From Romanomermis culicivorax (Eukaryota > Nematoda > Enoplea > Mermithida > Mermithidae), in the NCBI GenBank assembly GCA_963922205.1, contig CAWUHX010000281.1, forward strand, positions 248,001-312,000: 64,000 nt of DNA. Direction: 5' to 3'. Below, piece by piece: positions 55,011 to 64,000 of this stretch. Position numbers and translations under genes: made by a program. The stretch's first letter is position 1; each line of letters starts with the position of its first letter. A model generated the notes under the pieces. The model saw only the letters and a list, made by a program, of their open reading frames with translations, searched no databases and was not told where the DNA came from.

Positions 55011-57060
55011 GCTGGAGTGTGGAAAACGGCCTCTATTCGACGGCAAGCCGTAGGGTGCCCCTAGCCCGCCCTTCCAACGGTAAGCTAAATGGGTACAGAT
55101 GTACCAGCAAAAATTATAAAATCCATGGGGATCAGGTTTATGTCAACTGAGACTTAGGCTTAATTTCTCGAATCCCACTGTTTTTTGATTTCAACAGTGT
55201 ACCCAATTTCTCACTCACTTGGAAAACTTTGACGCTGCAAATATTTACGAATAAGAAAAATAAAATGGGTGTAGTGATTTTGCAGGCTACTTATACTGCG
55301 GAAAAATTTTCCTTATCAAAATTTTCGACGGGTAAAAATGCTGAACGCGTCCATTTTCTAGAATTAGTTCCCAAATTCGACCTCGTGATTTTCGTCATTT
55401 GCTAAACATCCGGGCTGTACTTTCCTAGAAAGTAAAGGTCAATTCTACGGTAAAAAGTTGAAAACAAATTAGTTTGCAATTACCAATAAGCTTTTTTCTG
55501 CAAATGAGATGCACAAAACGTGAAAAAATATAACAACTAATGAACTTGCAAAATAAGTAATCTTGATTTTTTAAAAGTTGGCTGGAAGGCAAATGGTGCA
55601 GGTTTTTGCTAGACTGCTCTGCTGTGAATATTAATCGATCACACACAAACGAAGTTGCATAGAACAGATGTTTTATACTGATTTTAATTTTTTGCTAAAT
55701 CAATGATTTGGGATTTCAAAGATTTTGCAAATAGGATTGTTGTGAAATATCACAATTTGCTGAGAAAAATTCACTAAAATTGCAGACGTAGTTCACCACA
55801 ATGGGTGGAAAACAGTGCGGTCTGCAAACATACAAGTCATCGCAACTGGCAAAAAATTTTGCGGGTCGCAGTCTGCAACTGCATCGCAGTTAAGTGCGTC
55901 TTTTGAACTGACAATCAGTTCTCAGTGAAGAACTTTTTGCATTTGTAGTGTCAGGGATGTACATAGTCTATCTCATGGTTGTGCAAATTAGCCAAAGTTA
56001 CGCAATTCGGGTTGTCACACACAGCGGGAAACTGCCTTCGCCATTAGCGGAAAGCTTGGCCATGTCACCTGTAGTGGGGCCTTAGGCCTGGCTTTAAGGT
56101 GTTGGCTTTTCCACTACTTGACCTAACCCAGTCAGTACTGACTATAGAAGAAACTATATGTACTGTGGTGCTGCTCTGGGGTTACTACTGTAGAATATAA
56201 TAAGGACAATGCCAGCAGGTTAGGGTTGACCAATACCGGTACAGTTAAATATGAACGATGGACAGGGCCATCCATAAGATGATCTAGGAGCTGAGATCCC
56301 AATTGTGAACTAAAAGATCCCTTTCGACCTGACCTCAGGGATTGGGTGTTGTTGGTAACTATGTGAAAAGATGGGGAGGGTAGCCTGCATAAAAGAACAT
56401 GCCCTCAACTACCCCTAGCACTAATATCCTGAAACTTACCTAGTCTCGCTGGGGAGCGGCTCGGACAGGGGCATGGATCACAGGGGACCTCGATGGTGGA
56501 TTCGGGTGGATCACTTATGAAGGGTTAACGGTGTCTGGTAGACCGTTTTATTCGAAACATTAATAGACATTGGGGACCAGCAGCAATCAATGAGGAGATG
56601 TTGTGCAGGTCTTTCCTTAGAATCTAAGAAAAGCTTGGTGGCGCTGTTGTACACGTCTCTCCTCAGGATGAAAGGAAAGATTGATGCTGGTCTGGACTGA
56701 CCTGTTAGAGCTAGCGCTTTGGCTATGCCTTGGAGATTGCACAACAGTCCAGTTCCCCCAGACCTGGCAAGAACAACTAATACCTTCTTTAGTTGAGGGG
56801 CCAGAGCCCTCTAAGTCGCCTAGGAGAGAAAGGTATCCCCTTGAGGATAGACTTACCTGCAGAATCCCTTGGCTGGTCTTTCTGAGCTTGCATTCAGCCA
56901 GTGTGCGCCTGGGCCTTGGGCCCTTTGCTCCAAAGAATCGGTCGAATCTAAATAATAAAAAATATGTTAAACAGTAATCGCCCACAAATATTAAAAAGAA
57001 TGTGGTTACACCGCTATATAATTTATGCAAATAAATACAAGTCTGCTGGGTAAAGGTTTT
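55010..57060. other. Intergenic DNA with repeat fragments
   Basis: 55949-56020 repeats 53517-53590. 56580-56970 is a second copy of the repeat at 30620-31400 (CCAGACCTGGCAAGAAC, GCGCCTGGGCCTTGGG). 56100-56520 is moderately GC-rich and unique in this window, with no coding sequence or RNA gene I can defend. 55020-55930 is AT-rich. Confidence 0.4.
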
Positions 57061-57121
57061 ACTGGACGCCAGCTTAGGTTTATCGAAAAATATATCAAAA
57101 ATATCTGACCATGATTAATCA

Positions 57122-57250
57122 CTATCTTTTTTGGTCTTTCTGTGGTGCTCTACTTCTATACAAATGTCTGCCCCACTGGTTGTCCAATTCGTCCATTTGC
57201 TTGGCGATTTCCTGATGCAGCTTATCATCAACAGGTGTAGTAAGGCCAGC
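57122..57250 (-). CDS. Terminal exon of an unrecognised gene
   Basis: On the minus strand a CCCTATACAG acceptor opens a phase-0 exon of 42 codons ending in TAG (57124-57122). The peptide reads [36 protein letters not shown] and a basic end QKDQKR. It is hydrophilic with heptad-like spacing, possibly a short coiled coil. The sequence upstream on this strand is a small tandem repeat, and earlier exons were not identified. Confidence 0.4.
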   Translation of the reverse strand, partial: AGLTTPVDDKLHQEIAKQMDELDNQWGRHLYRSRAPQKDQKR

Positions 57251-57400
57251 CTGTATAGGGGGTATGGTTAAGCATAGTCCTATCTTTTGTGTACTCCCTA
57301 TAATTTGTCTTTTTTGGTCGATTTATAGGGGGTATGGTGAACATATATGGTGGATTTTTTGTCGATTTATAGGGGGTATGGTTAAGCATACAGGTTCTAG
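57235..57400. repeat. Three-copy short repeat TATAGGGGGTATGGT
   Basis: TATAGGGGGTATGGTTAAGC occurs at 57255, a close variant at 57327, and the first form again at 57370. They are separated by TTTTTTGGTCGATTTATAGG-like spacers. It starts at the acceptor of the exon at 57122-57250 and lies in its presumed intron. Confidence 0.7.
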
Positions 57401-57569
57401 AGTTACCATAATAGTGGAATTACAGTAATTTTTTGATTAGGGTAATAGTTGAATTATGATAATAGTTGTGTTACTGTAGGTGGAAAAAGAAAATCGATGA
57501 TGAACGGAAAATGGTAAGAAGGAAAACTAAAATGAACAAAAAATGGAAAAGAAATAAAAAGAGATCATG

Positions 57570-58480
57570 TGTATCTCTCGTGGGCAGAGGAAGCCTTTAA
57601 AAAATTTGTGCCCCCCGACCCCTCTGACAAAAGGGCGCCACCTGCAGGCATAAATATGTTCGGAGGTCTCATTCCTGAATGATTGTTCAAGTCAATAAAT
57701 GTCAGAACCGTCAGACTGGCCAGTAATGGTCTGTTTAATGAGTAAAATCTGGAGAGAGTCAATACGTGATGAAACATTATCCTTACGGGTGCATGCGTAT
57801 AAAGTTTGATTGTCTGCCAAAAATGACCGAGAAGGTCTTTTATAAAAATGACCAGAATGAGCTGGCCATAAAAAGCATGTAGACAAATAAGGTCTTTTAT
57901 AGAAAAATGACCAGAACGAGCTGGTCGTAAAGGCGTGTAGAAAATTTGGAGATTCGAAAAATCTTTACATATCAAAAGGAAAAAATTTTTAAATCGATGC
58001 AGCATTCTGGTTTATTGTAAAACTTTTGAAGCAATGTATTTTTGTTTTATAGCAAAAAAATACTGTAGTCTAAATACAAAAATAAAATAATGATAATGTG
58101 AACAAAATTTGGCGAAACAAAAACAGAAAGCATGTATAACAATGACCCCCTCCACCCATGGAGGAAGTCTTCCAAAAAAAGTGCCCTCGGGCTCCAAAAT
58201 GAGAGGTGGGCCGTCAGCAGGTTAACAGAATAGCTAATCGGAAGTCCTGTATACTGAACGATCATCCAAATTAGAACGGTATTTTGGATCAGAATGCTCA
58301 ATTCCACATATAAAAACTCTAAGAGTCAATAAAACTTGAAACATTATTCCTACGGGTTTATACTTATAAGGTGGTAAATGATCAAATTCTTTTATAGAAA
58401 AATGACCCAACTGAGTCAGACATAAAGTGCATGTAGAAAAGTGAGCACTTGAGATGCAAAAATATTCTAGATGTAAAAAA
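57570..58480. repeat. Diverged tandem duplication
   Basis: 57600-57960 and 58170-58480 share, in order, GTGCCCTC/GTGCCCCCCGACCC, GAGTCAATA, GAAACATTATTCCTACGGG/GAAACATTATCCTTACGGG, CTTTTATAGAAAAATGACC and GCATGTAGAAAA. The CTTTTATAGAAAAATGACCAGAA segment is itself repeated inside the first unit. No coding sequence supported. Confidence 0.6.
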
Positions 58481-58506
58481 GTAATTGATACTACAAAAAT
58501 ATTTGG

Positions 58507-59158
58507 AGAAAAGAAAAGAAAAGAAAAGAAAAGAAAAGAAAAGAAAAGAAAAGAAAAGAAAAGAAAAGAAAAGAAAAGAAAAGAAAAGAAAAGAAAAGAA
58601 AAGAAAAGAAAAGAAAAGAAAAGAAAAGAAAAGAAAAGAAAAGAAAAGAAAAGAAAAGAAAAGAAAAGAAAAGAAAAGAAAAGAAAAGAAAAGAAAAGAA
58701 AAGAAAAGAAAAGAAAAGAAAAGAAAAGAAAAGAAAAGAAAAGAAAAGAAAAGAAAAGAAAAGAAAAGAAAAGAAAAGAAAAGAAAAGAAAAGAAAAGAA
58801 AAGAAAAGAAAAGAAAAGAAAAGAAAAGAAAAGAAAAGAAAAGAAAAGAAAAGAAAAGAAAAGAAAAGAAAAGAAAAGAAAAGAAAAGAAAAGAAAAGAA
58901 AAGAAAAGAAAAGAAAAGAAAAGAAAAGAAAAGAAAAGAAAAGAAAAGAAAAGAAAAGAAAAGAAAAGAAAAGAAAAGAAAAGAAAAGAAAAGAAAAGAA
59001 AAGAAAAGAAAAGAAAAGAAAAGAAAAGAAAAGAAAAGAAAAGAAAAGAAAAGAAAAGAAAAGAAAAGAAAAGAAAAGAAAAGAAAAGAAAAGAAAAGAA
59101 AAGAAAAGAAAAGAAAAGAAAAGAAAAGAAAAGAAAAGAAAATAAAGAAAAGAAAAGA
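58507..59158 (+). repeat. (AAAAG)n microsatellite, ~650 bp
   Basis: About 130 units of AAAAG with only one visible deviation (AATAAAG near 59140). It is followed by a short (TA)n. Lys-Glu-Arg or Phe-Leu-Ser repeat frames across it are artefacts. Such purity implies recent expansion; the assembled length may be underestimated. Confidence 0.97.
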
Positions 59159-59805
59159 ACGAAAAAAGAAAACACAGGATGTATATATATATATATAATT
59201 GTACTAGGAGGTTAAAGGTCTACTAAATCATCAAGGGTAGCCATACATGAACGTTACTCTGCATATAGAAAATTGATACATTATATTGCATAATGATTTA
59301 TGCTGGTAGATACGATTTTGTATACAGAGTGTTTTCCAGAGCAAACATCGAAAAGTTAGACAGCTGAAGCCATTTAGATCGTAAAACCAATTAGAAATGC
59401 TAAAAAAGTCAAAGGTTCTATAAAACACGGTAGCAAGAGACGCATTACCAAAACAATTAAGGTGGTGATTATTGTTATTTTGATAGTTTTCTGGAATAAC
59501 CTAGAGCCGAGAACCTTCAAAGAAAAACCGGAAAGATTCAACCAAAAAAAGCAGAAAAAACTGGAATGGGTTTAATGAGGGTAAGGAGGTATAAATAGAA
59601 AAAATAGAAGAAGAAGAATCATTCTTATTTTTGCACCAGGGCGATGCCAAAAGACAGTACTATTGGAGGCCGTGTTCATTACATTCATTTCGACATTAAG
59701 AGCTGCCTACGAGGCTTATGGTACACTGATTTTACAAATATTTTGATTTCAAAATTAATATGGATGCTATTTTATAATATTATTATTAATTTAGAGCTGT
59801 TTTTA

Positions 59806-60093
59806 ATGACGGTGGACATTGACGCATGGGCATCCATCTTTTGGGAGGAGGCGTCGGTGGAGTTCAAGATCTGGTGGAAAAGCCAGCGAGGGGTTGAATA
59901 TCTGGCTAGACAGAAACCCTTTTGGGGTTTTATGAAACATCTATGCCGGATGTTTGAAAATCCTTCGCTGGCTGACGACCACCTAGCCTCACACCTGTGG
60001 AACATCCTCCCCCCGGGTGCGAGGGCTGAATGGGGAAACGCCGACAATTGTTACATCAAGGAGAGGATAGGGCTGGCCCTACCGGGCTTCTAG
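59806..60093 (+). CDS. Small GC-rich open frame, unknown function
   Basis: ATG at 59806 opens 95 codons to TAG at 60091-60093. The sequence is clearly richer in GC than its surroundings and codon-like: WASIFWEEASVEFKIWWKSQ, PFWGFMKHLCRMFENPSLAD, LWNILPPGARAEWGNAD. It is rich in Trp. The frame is open upstream to 59644, but that part is AT-rich. TTAATTTAG ends 12 bases before the ATG, a possible acceptor. A GTGAGT donor overlaps the stop (60093), and a TTTTAG acceptor at 60475-60480 precedes another GC-rich coding-like patch (60481-60564), so splicing could replace the last codon. It lies 1 kb from the convergent virus-derived genes. No family recognised. Confidence 0.4.
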   Translation: MTVDIDAWASIFWEEASVEFKIWWKSQRGVEYLARQKPFWGFMKHLCRMFENPSLADDHLASHLWNILPPGARAEWGNADNCYIKERIGLALPGF

Positions 60094-61145
60094 TGAGTTC
60101 TGATGTTATAGTTAAATCATGTGTTGGATCTATAAATTTTATAGTTAATGAGAGTAAAAATTGTTATAAGCTTTTACTACAATATTTCAAGATAAATATG
60201 TATAGGTTAAATTGTACTAACTGTAGTATGTTACAGATTTTTAGTTCATGTATATTAATGTATAGTATATAGCTGACTTGCCTAAAACTTACCAAAGAAC
60301 ATTTCTAGAATATTCTGGAAGCTTTCAATTATTTACACAATTTTATACAATAAAAATTTATGATAAAATAGTAAAGACTGTTAATAGATTTTGTACCTAA
60401 TAGCTGGCAGTTAAAATGATATATTAGAGCAAAAGTTTTTTGTTTAACTAAAATAGTTTTTTGAATTTTGTAAAAATTTTAGTGGCTACGCCTGAAGCCT
60501 GTAGCGAGGGCTGTGTCGGCGGCGGCAGAGGGGTGTTGACAATGGTGAAGGAGGAGGAGGTTTAATGTATAGTGTTTTATGTAAGTAAAAATTTTTGCAA
60601 AATTTTTAAAACTTAATGGTTTTATTTTCACGTAAAATTTGTAAATGTGTATATTTATTATTATTCAATTTTTGTTTTAAAATGAAATTAAAATAATAAA
60701 AATTAATAAAAATTTATTTTATTGCGTTTTATAGTAGAAGTTGTTTCTTCAGAGTTCTAGTGTGTGTGTGTCAGCTGTTGGAAAATGAAAAAGGGTTTAC
60801 TGTAGTCAAATAATTAGAGATGCATGAGTGAGAGAGATGTAGAGAATATGTACAAAATTGCATAAAGTATAGTGTTGCTCTTATTGAGATTTGTTGTATT
60901 ATATAGCTTTGTATAGGTCTTAGGGTAAAAAGAATGTGCAAGATAATTACAGAGTACTGTAGAACTGAAGGAGAGAATAAAGGAAAGAAGGAGTAATAGA
61001 AGGAAGCTCCTTTATAGTTAGGGATAAATTGAAAGAATATTTCTAAACAATACTCAGTGAGAAGGGTCGTATAAACAAAACTATAAGTGATTTTTATTAT
61101 TATAAAAAAATTAAATGTACATCAGCATATAAATATATAGCGCAT
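60094..61145. other. Mostly AT-rich; one GC-rich coding-like patch
   Basis: 60481-60564 reads ATPEACSEGCVGGGRG in a GC-rich island after a TTTTAG acceptor. The remainder, including the 3' side of the virus-derived gene cluster, has no supported feature. Confidence 0.35.
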
Positions 61146-62529
61146 TTAAATACTATAATCCATAAAGGTTTCACGATTTTTATCAATCATTACGAGAGAG
61201 TCAAATTCTGTGTATATATGGGCTTCAATACCACCATCTTGTATATCCTCTCCAAAATTCATCTGTAAACTGGCGGTTCCTTCATGTACAAGTTCCCAAA
61301 AGTTACCATCCATACCACAAGGAGTCAAATCAAAAACAAAAACCATGTTATGCGTTGTAAAAGAATTTCGAGTGATTTCATTGCCCTTGTCACCTGTACC
61401 AATTCCTACACCCTCAAATAATTGTACAAAAGTGCGCAAATATTTGTTTTCTTTAGAATTTAACATATAAGGCATTGTAGGTAATTTTGAAGCACAGCTT
61501 GTTATTTTAATTTCCTTTAATCCGAAAGGGGCTTTGATAATAATCACCCCTAGCAGCTGCACCATCAACGAGCGCCACAACGAAACGACGAGGTAAAGGA
61601 CCTGTGAACAATGAGTTCAGAGGAGCGGAGGGACAAATAGTTGTTATGTATAGACTTGTAACATGACATCGACGAATAGGGTATTTTGCAGCTGTATTTT
61701 GTAACATGGAATCAATAGCTAGATTGATATTATGCGCAACTTCAACTTTTGTAATAAATAAAGGCATGCTTTTAACCTTGATTTTATAAGCTTCGTTGTC
61801 AGTAGATATAAATTTTTGCAAGCAAAAATCATCTCTATGTCTGTATAAATCAATTTTCGAAGTACATTGGTTCAGTAGAAAATTTTCTTGCATAAATAGA
61901 TTGGCATGTATAGAAGCCATTATTTCAACAACTGCACTGTTTTTGAACATCTGAACTTTTTCCAAAGCACCCTTGTTTTTCTTTATATCAAGAACATCGC
62001 CATTTTCAAAAGCATAACCAGCAGCTGCAACATGTGTCGACTTAGCATCACAACCATAGTTCAATTCCATTTCCAAATAACATCTGTAAGCATATCTATC
62101 CCCACTAAAATGTTTAAATGTTAAAATTAAAAAACATGAACATACATTTAATTATAAAACTTACCTGTCAGATATTAATTTTTCATTCAAGTACATTTTG
62201 ATCCGTTTAAAAAATGTTTTACCGATCAAATTAATTGGCACCACAAGGTTACCATTGAGACTGTTGTTGGCATCTGCTGTTAATGTGCAAGCAGTACCAT
62301 TAGCTTTCGTAATTTGAATAGTAAAATATATAAAATTTTCTGATAAATCCAGCATTTATGAATCAGGTGAAATAACAAACTCGTAAGGTCCTTCATTAGT
62401 ACAAGGATTCTGGAGCTGAATATCAGACCAAAAACTTCTACGAATAGCAACTTGCATTGGAGGTACAGTAAATAAATCTTATTCCATTTTACTACTAGGA
62501 GACGAAGCAGCATCAATAAATTTACTCAT
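61146..62529 (-). pseudogene. F54H12.2-like, virus-derived capsid-type gene (decayed)
   Basis: It starts at 62529 (ATG overlapping the TGA of the upstream gene) and ends with TAA before 61146. Early DLFTVPPMQVAIRRSFWSD, middle AAKYPIRRCHVTS and LFTGPLPRRFVVALVDG, and late FVFDLTPCGMDG plus VMIDKNRETF follow the order of the animal 'uncharacterized protein F54H12.2-like' family. That family is found in virus-like mobile elements and is thought to be structural. Two in-frame TAA codons break the N-terminal part, near codon 17 and just before 62355. There is also a frame change near 61507-61580. At 62164-62105 a 60-nt segment with GT..AG ends (GTAAGT, TTTTAG) interrupts the frame and looks like an intron. 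The role is inferred from family context. Confidence 0.8.
62105..62164 (-). other. Probable 60-nt intron in the capsid-type gene
   Basis: On the minus strand AG|GTAAGT begins and ACATTTTAG ends an AT-rich 60-nt segment. The flanking coding frames change phase exactly across it, and the residues on both sides fit the family when it is excluded. A deletion or frameshift explanation would not leave both consensus borders. Confidence 0.7.
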
Positions 62530-63052
62530 TTTGAATAGATATCCTTGAAACCGACTACTCTACGTGGAGTCTTTTTTAAAAATGAGGAATGTCCTTTCAG
62601 GTGTTTACGTTTATGTTGTTTCTGATGCTGTTGATGCTGACCATCATTCAACTTTTTATTGCTTTTTATATGTATCGTAGAATTTATATGTTTATGCTTC
62701 CCTAAACCTTTTCCTTTATGAATGCGTTCGCCCGTTTCATGTAATAAGCTGCCAGCGGCGTTTCGTCCATGCTCTGCAACACTTTCTTTAAAAGAACGGC
62801 CTTCTACAACATCGCCTGCAATTTTGGAACCTGCAGCAAGTGCATGCTTTCCTGCAGATTTTAACAAAGGCATAGCTAGACGCCACAAACTCTTGAAAAA
62901 TTACCAACCCCAGCTCCTTGATGTCTATAATAAAACAGGTATGCTGCTCGGAAACCTTCTAAGGTACCACCTAACTGAAATTGGTTATCTTGAATGCTGT
63001 GTTGATAAATATTGATCCAGTAATCAATGGTTTCAGGGATAAATATGGTATG
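62526..63052 (-). pseudogene. Small basic virus-derived protein (pX-like), frameshifted
   Basis: The N-terminal part starts at ATG 63052 and contains GFRAAYLFYYRHQGAG. At about 62893-62898 a single-base frame change in a T run shifts the reading. The C-terminal part continues WRLAMPLLKSAGKHALAAGS, KIAGDVVEGRSFKESV and a Lys/His-rich tail (HQQHQKQHKRKHLKG), ending TGA at 62528-62526. In related elements this small protein sits between the penton-like and F54H12.2-like genes. It carries an amphipathic A-P-L-L-K-S-A-x-K-type helix and a basic, probably nucleic-acid-binding tail. TGA and the next ATG overlap as ATGA. Confidence 0.75.
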
Positions 63053-63259
63053 CATATTTTGCTTCGAAAATCAAAAGGAACAACTAAATTAATTAATTAA
63101 TTAAGAGCGTTTGTGAAAATTCAACCTGATGACAATGTGTCCATATGCAAATGAGTGAATGAATAAATAAAAATTTGATACTATCATGATAGGAATAAAG
63201 GAGTACGTCCGGGGGAATGTAATTTAACTATAACATTCCCAAACTGAGAGGGTATAAGC
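63053..63259. other. Spacer between virus-derived genes
   Basis: AT-rich spacer of about 200 bases with AATTAATTAATTAATTAAG. No gene. Confidence 0.5.
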
Positions 63260-64000
63260 TCATTCATACTGTTTTATTATATTAATTTCGAGTACTGTAA
63301 TTTCTTTTAATTGAATAGGTATATAGTGAGATGTTTCATATAATCGACTCACATTATCTTTGTATTTTCCCTGAACATTTACTATACCTAAAAGCGGTGC
63401 TAAAGTATTTCCAACAATCTGATTTTCAATAATATTACAGTAAACATAAAAACTTTGTAAATCATTTAAATTTGGTGGCTGAATTCCTAACATGTATAAA
63501 TGATTAGTTCCAGGCTCGGCAAGAAAAACAGCTTTGGATGGTGGAATATGTGTGTTAGAATTTTCTGGGGGTTTCTCTCCAACAGTATATAAGTTAATAT
63601 TCACAGCTCTATTTAAAAAATCATCAGCTGTTGCATAGACAGCAGTATTGGTAGCGCTAAATCCAAGAAGTTCCATTAACCGCTTGCTTATATCCATTTT
63701 ACGCAAGATTGTACCACTTTTTATTTTCAAATTAACTAATCCTCTACCATGTTCATCGTATGAAAACATGATTTCAATGTTAGTTCCGGCAATAGCTGCT
63801 CCAATTTTTGCATTCAACTTGTCAATTAATTCAGATATGTTCAGATATGGTAAAGTAATGTTTTTCAAAAACTATAACTTTAATTTTTTTGACCTTATAT
63901 CCAACACCATCCATAATTAGCGTTATTACATTATCTCCCCCATGATTGGTAAATGTAGCCCAACTATAGGGGTATATTATTTCACTTAGCCCTACCTCCC
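63260..64000 (-). pseudogene. Penton-like structural gene of virus origin, frameshifted, 5' end outside the window
   Basis: At the window edge a minus-strand frame reads EVGLSEIIYPYSWATFTN, then changes phase within a T run near 63866-63880. It continues ITLPYLNISELIDKLNAKIG, LMELLGFSATN, NLYTVGEKPPENS, FYVYCNIIENQIVGNTLAPL and SRLYETSHYIPI to TGA at 63260. The order and motifs (an E-V-G-L-x-E-I x-Y-P-x-S-W start, a mid V-Y-C-x-I-I-x-x-Q-I-V-G strand and a late H-Y-I-P-I) match the penton-like protein that accompanies F54H12.2-like genes in virus-like elements of animals. The end is about 30 residues shorter than I would expect. The frame change makes it inactive. Confidence 0.75.

Noticed and set aside
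56435-56520. A possible U1 snRNA, because AAACTTACCT resembles its 5' end and a GATCAC word follows.
   Set aside because: The following sequence does not form the expected first stem-loop, and no Sm-site-like AATTTTTGG was found nearby. The match is limited to about ten bases.
58234-59215. Frames of 237-313 codons rich in Lys-Glu-Arg or Phe-Leu-Ser.
   Set aside because: They are translations of the AAAAG microsatellite.

Overview
This window is eukaryotic, AT-rich and dominated by repeats. Several independent signs point to an animal, most likely a nematode. There is a 338-bp array of TTAGGC, the canonical nematode telomere hexamer. A two-exon gene encodes a small secreted protein that looks like the nematode transthyretin-like family. 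Introns can be short, and TTTCAG- or TTTGCAG-type acceptors sit directly in front of start codons, as at spliced-leader trans-splice sites. Mariner, hAT and tRNA-derived SINE debris is everywhere. The species cannot be named from the sequence. Genes are small, split by introns and widely spaced, and most long open frames are chance or transposon debris.

Layout. 0.4-10.2 kb holds an LTR fragment, a mariner-type TIR element, two foldback elements (one interrupted by a hAT-type element), two SINE families, a dead mariner transposase and a 451-bp GC-iteron MITE. 10.7-15.0 kb holds two weakly supported small genes, an AT-rich tract and a second mariner-type TIR element with another repeat nested in it. 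15.1-20.3 kb has two more dead mariner-type transposases and a candidate two-exon gene between them. 20.4-25.9 kb is a cluster of solo LTRs, a MITE, a candidate micro-gene and a tRNA-like SINE. 26.1-38.4 kb holds a GC-rich block and then a tandem pair of paralogous secreted-protein genes of an unrecognised family. Their exon lengths match (61 and 577 nt) and their introns are loaded with repeats. 39.2-41.8 kb has a hAT deletion derivative, a tandem tRNA-SINE array and an LTR.

42.5-48.9 kb carries scattered remains of protein-coding sequence, all on the minus strand and full of stop codons. They are interrupted by a second copy of the same hAT derivative. 49.4-50.7 kb is a discrete element with 170-bp almost identical inverted arms that encloses the TTAGGC array and a minisatellite. 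51-53.3 kb has SINEs and the transthyretin-like gene. 54-55 kb is a large inverted minisatellite. 57-59.2 kb has a terminal exon of an unknown gene, a diverged tandem duplication and a 650-bp AAAAG microsatellite.

The right end (61.1-64.0 kb, minus strand) is a decayed three-gene virus-derived cassette of the kind annotated in many animal genomes near 'F54H12.2-like' proteins. In transcription order it holds a penton-like structural gene that runs off the window, a small basic protein and an F54H12.2-like capsid-type gene. Each has a frameshift or stops. The last two genes overlap by four bases, and the third contains a precise 60-nt intron-like insertion. The host genes show no functional grouping. 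The window reads as gene-poor DNA shaped by repeated insertion, nesting and decay.
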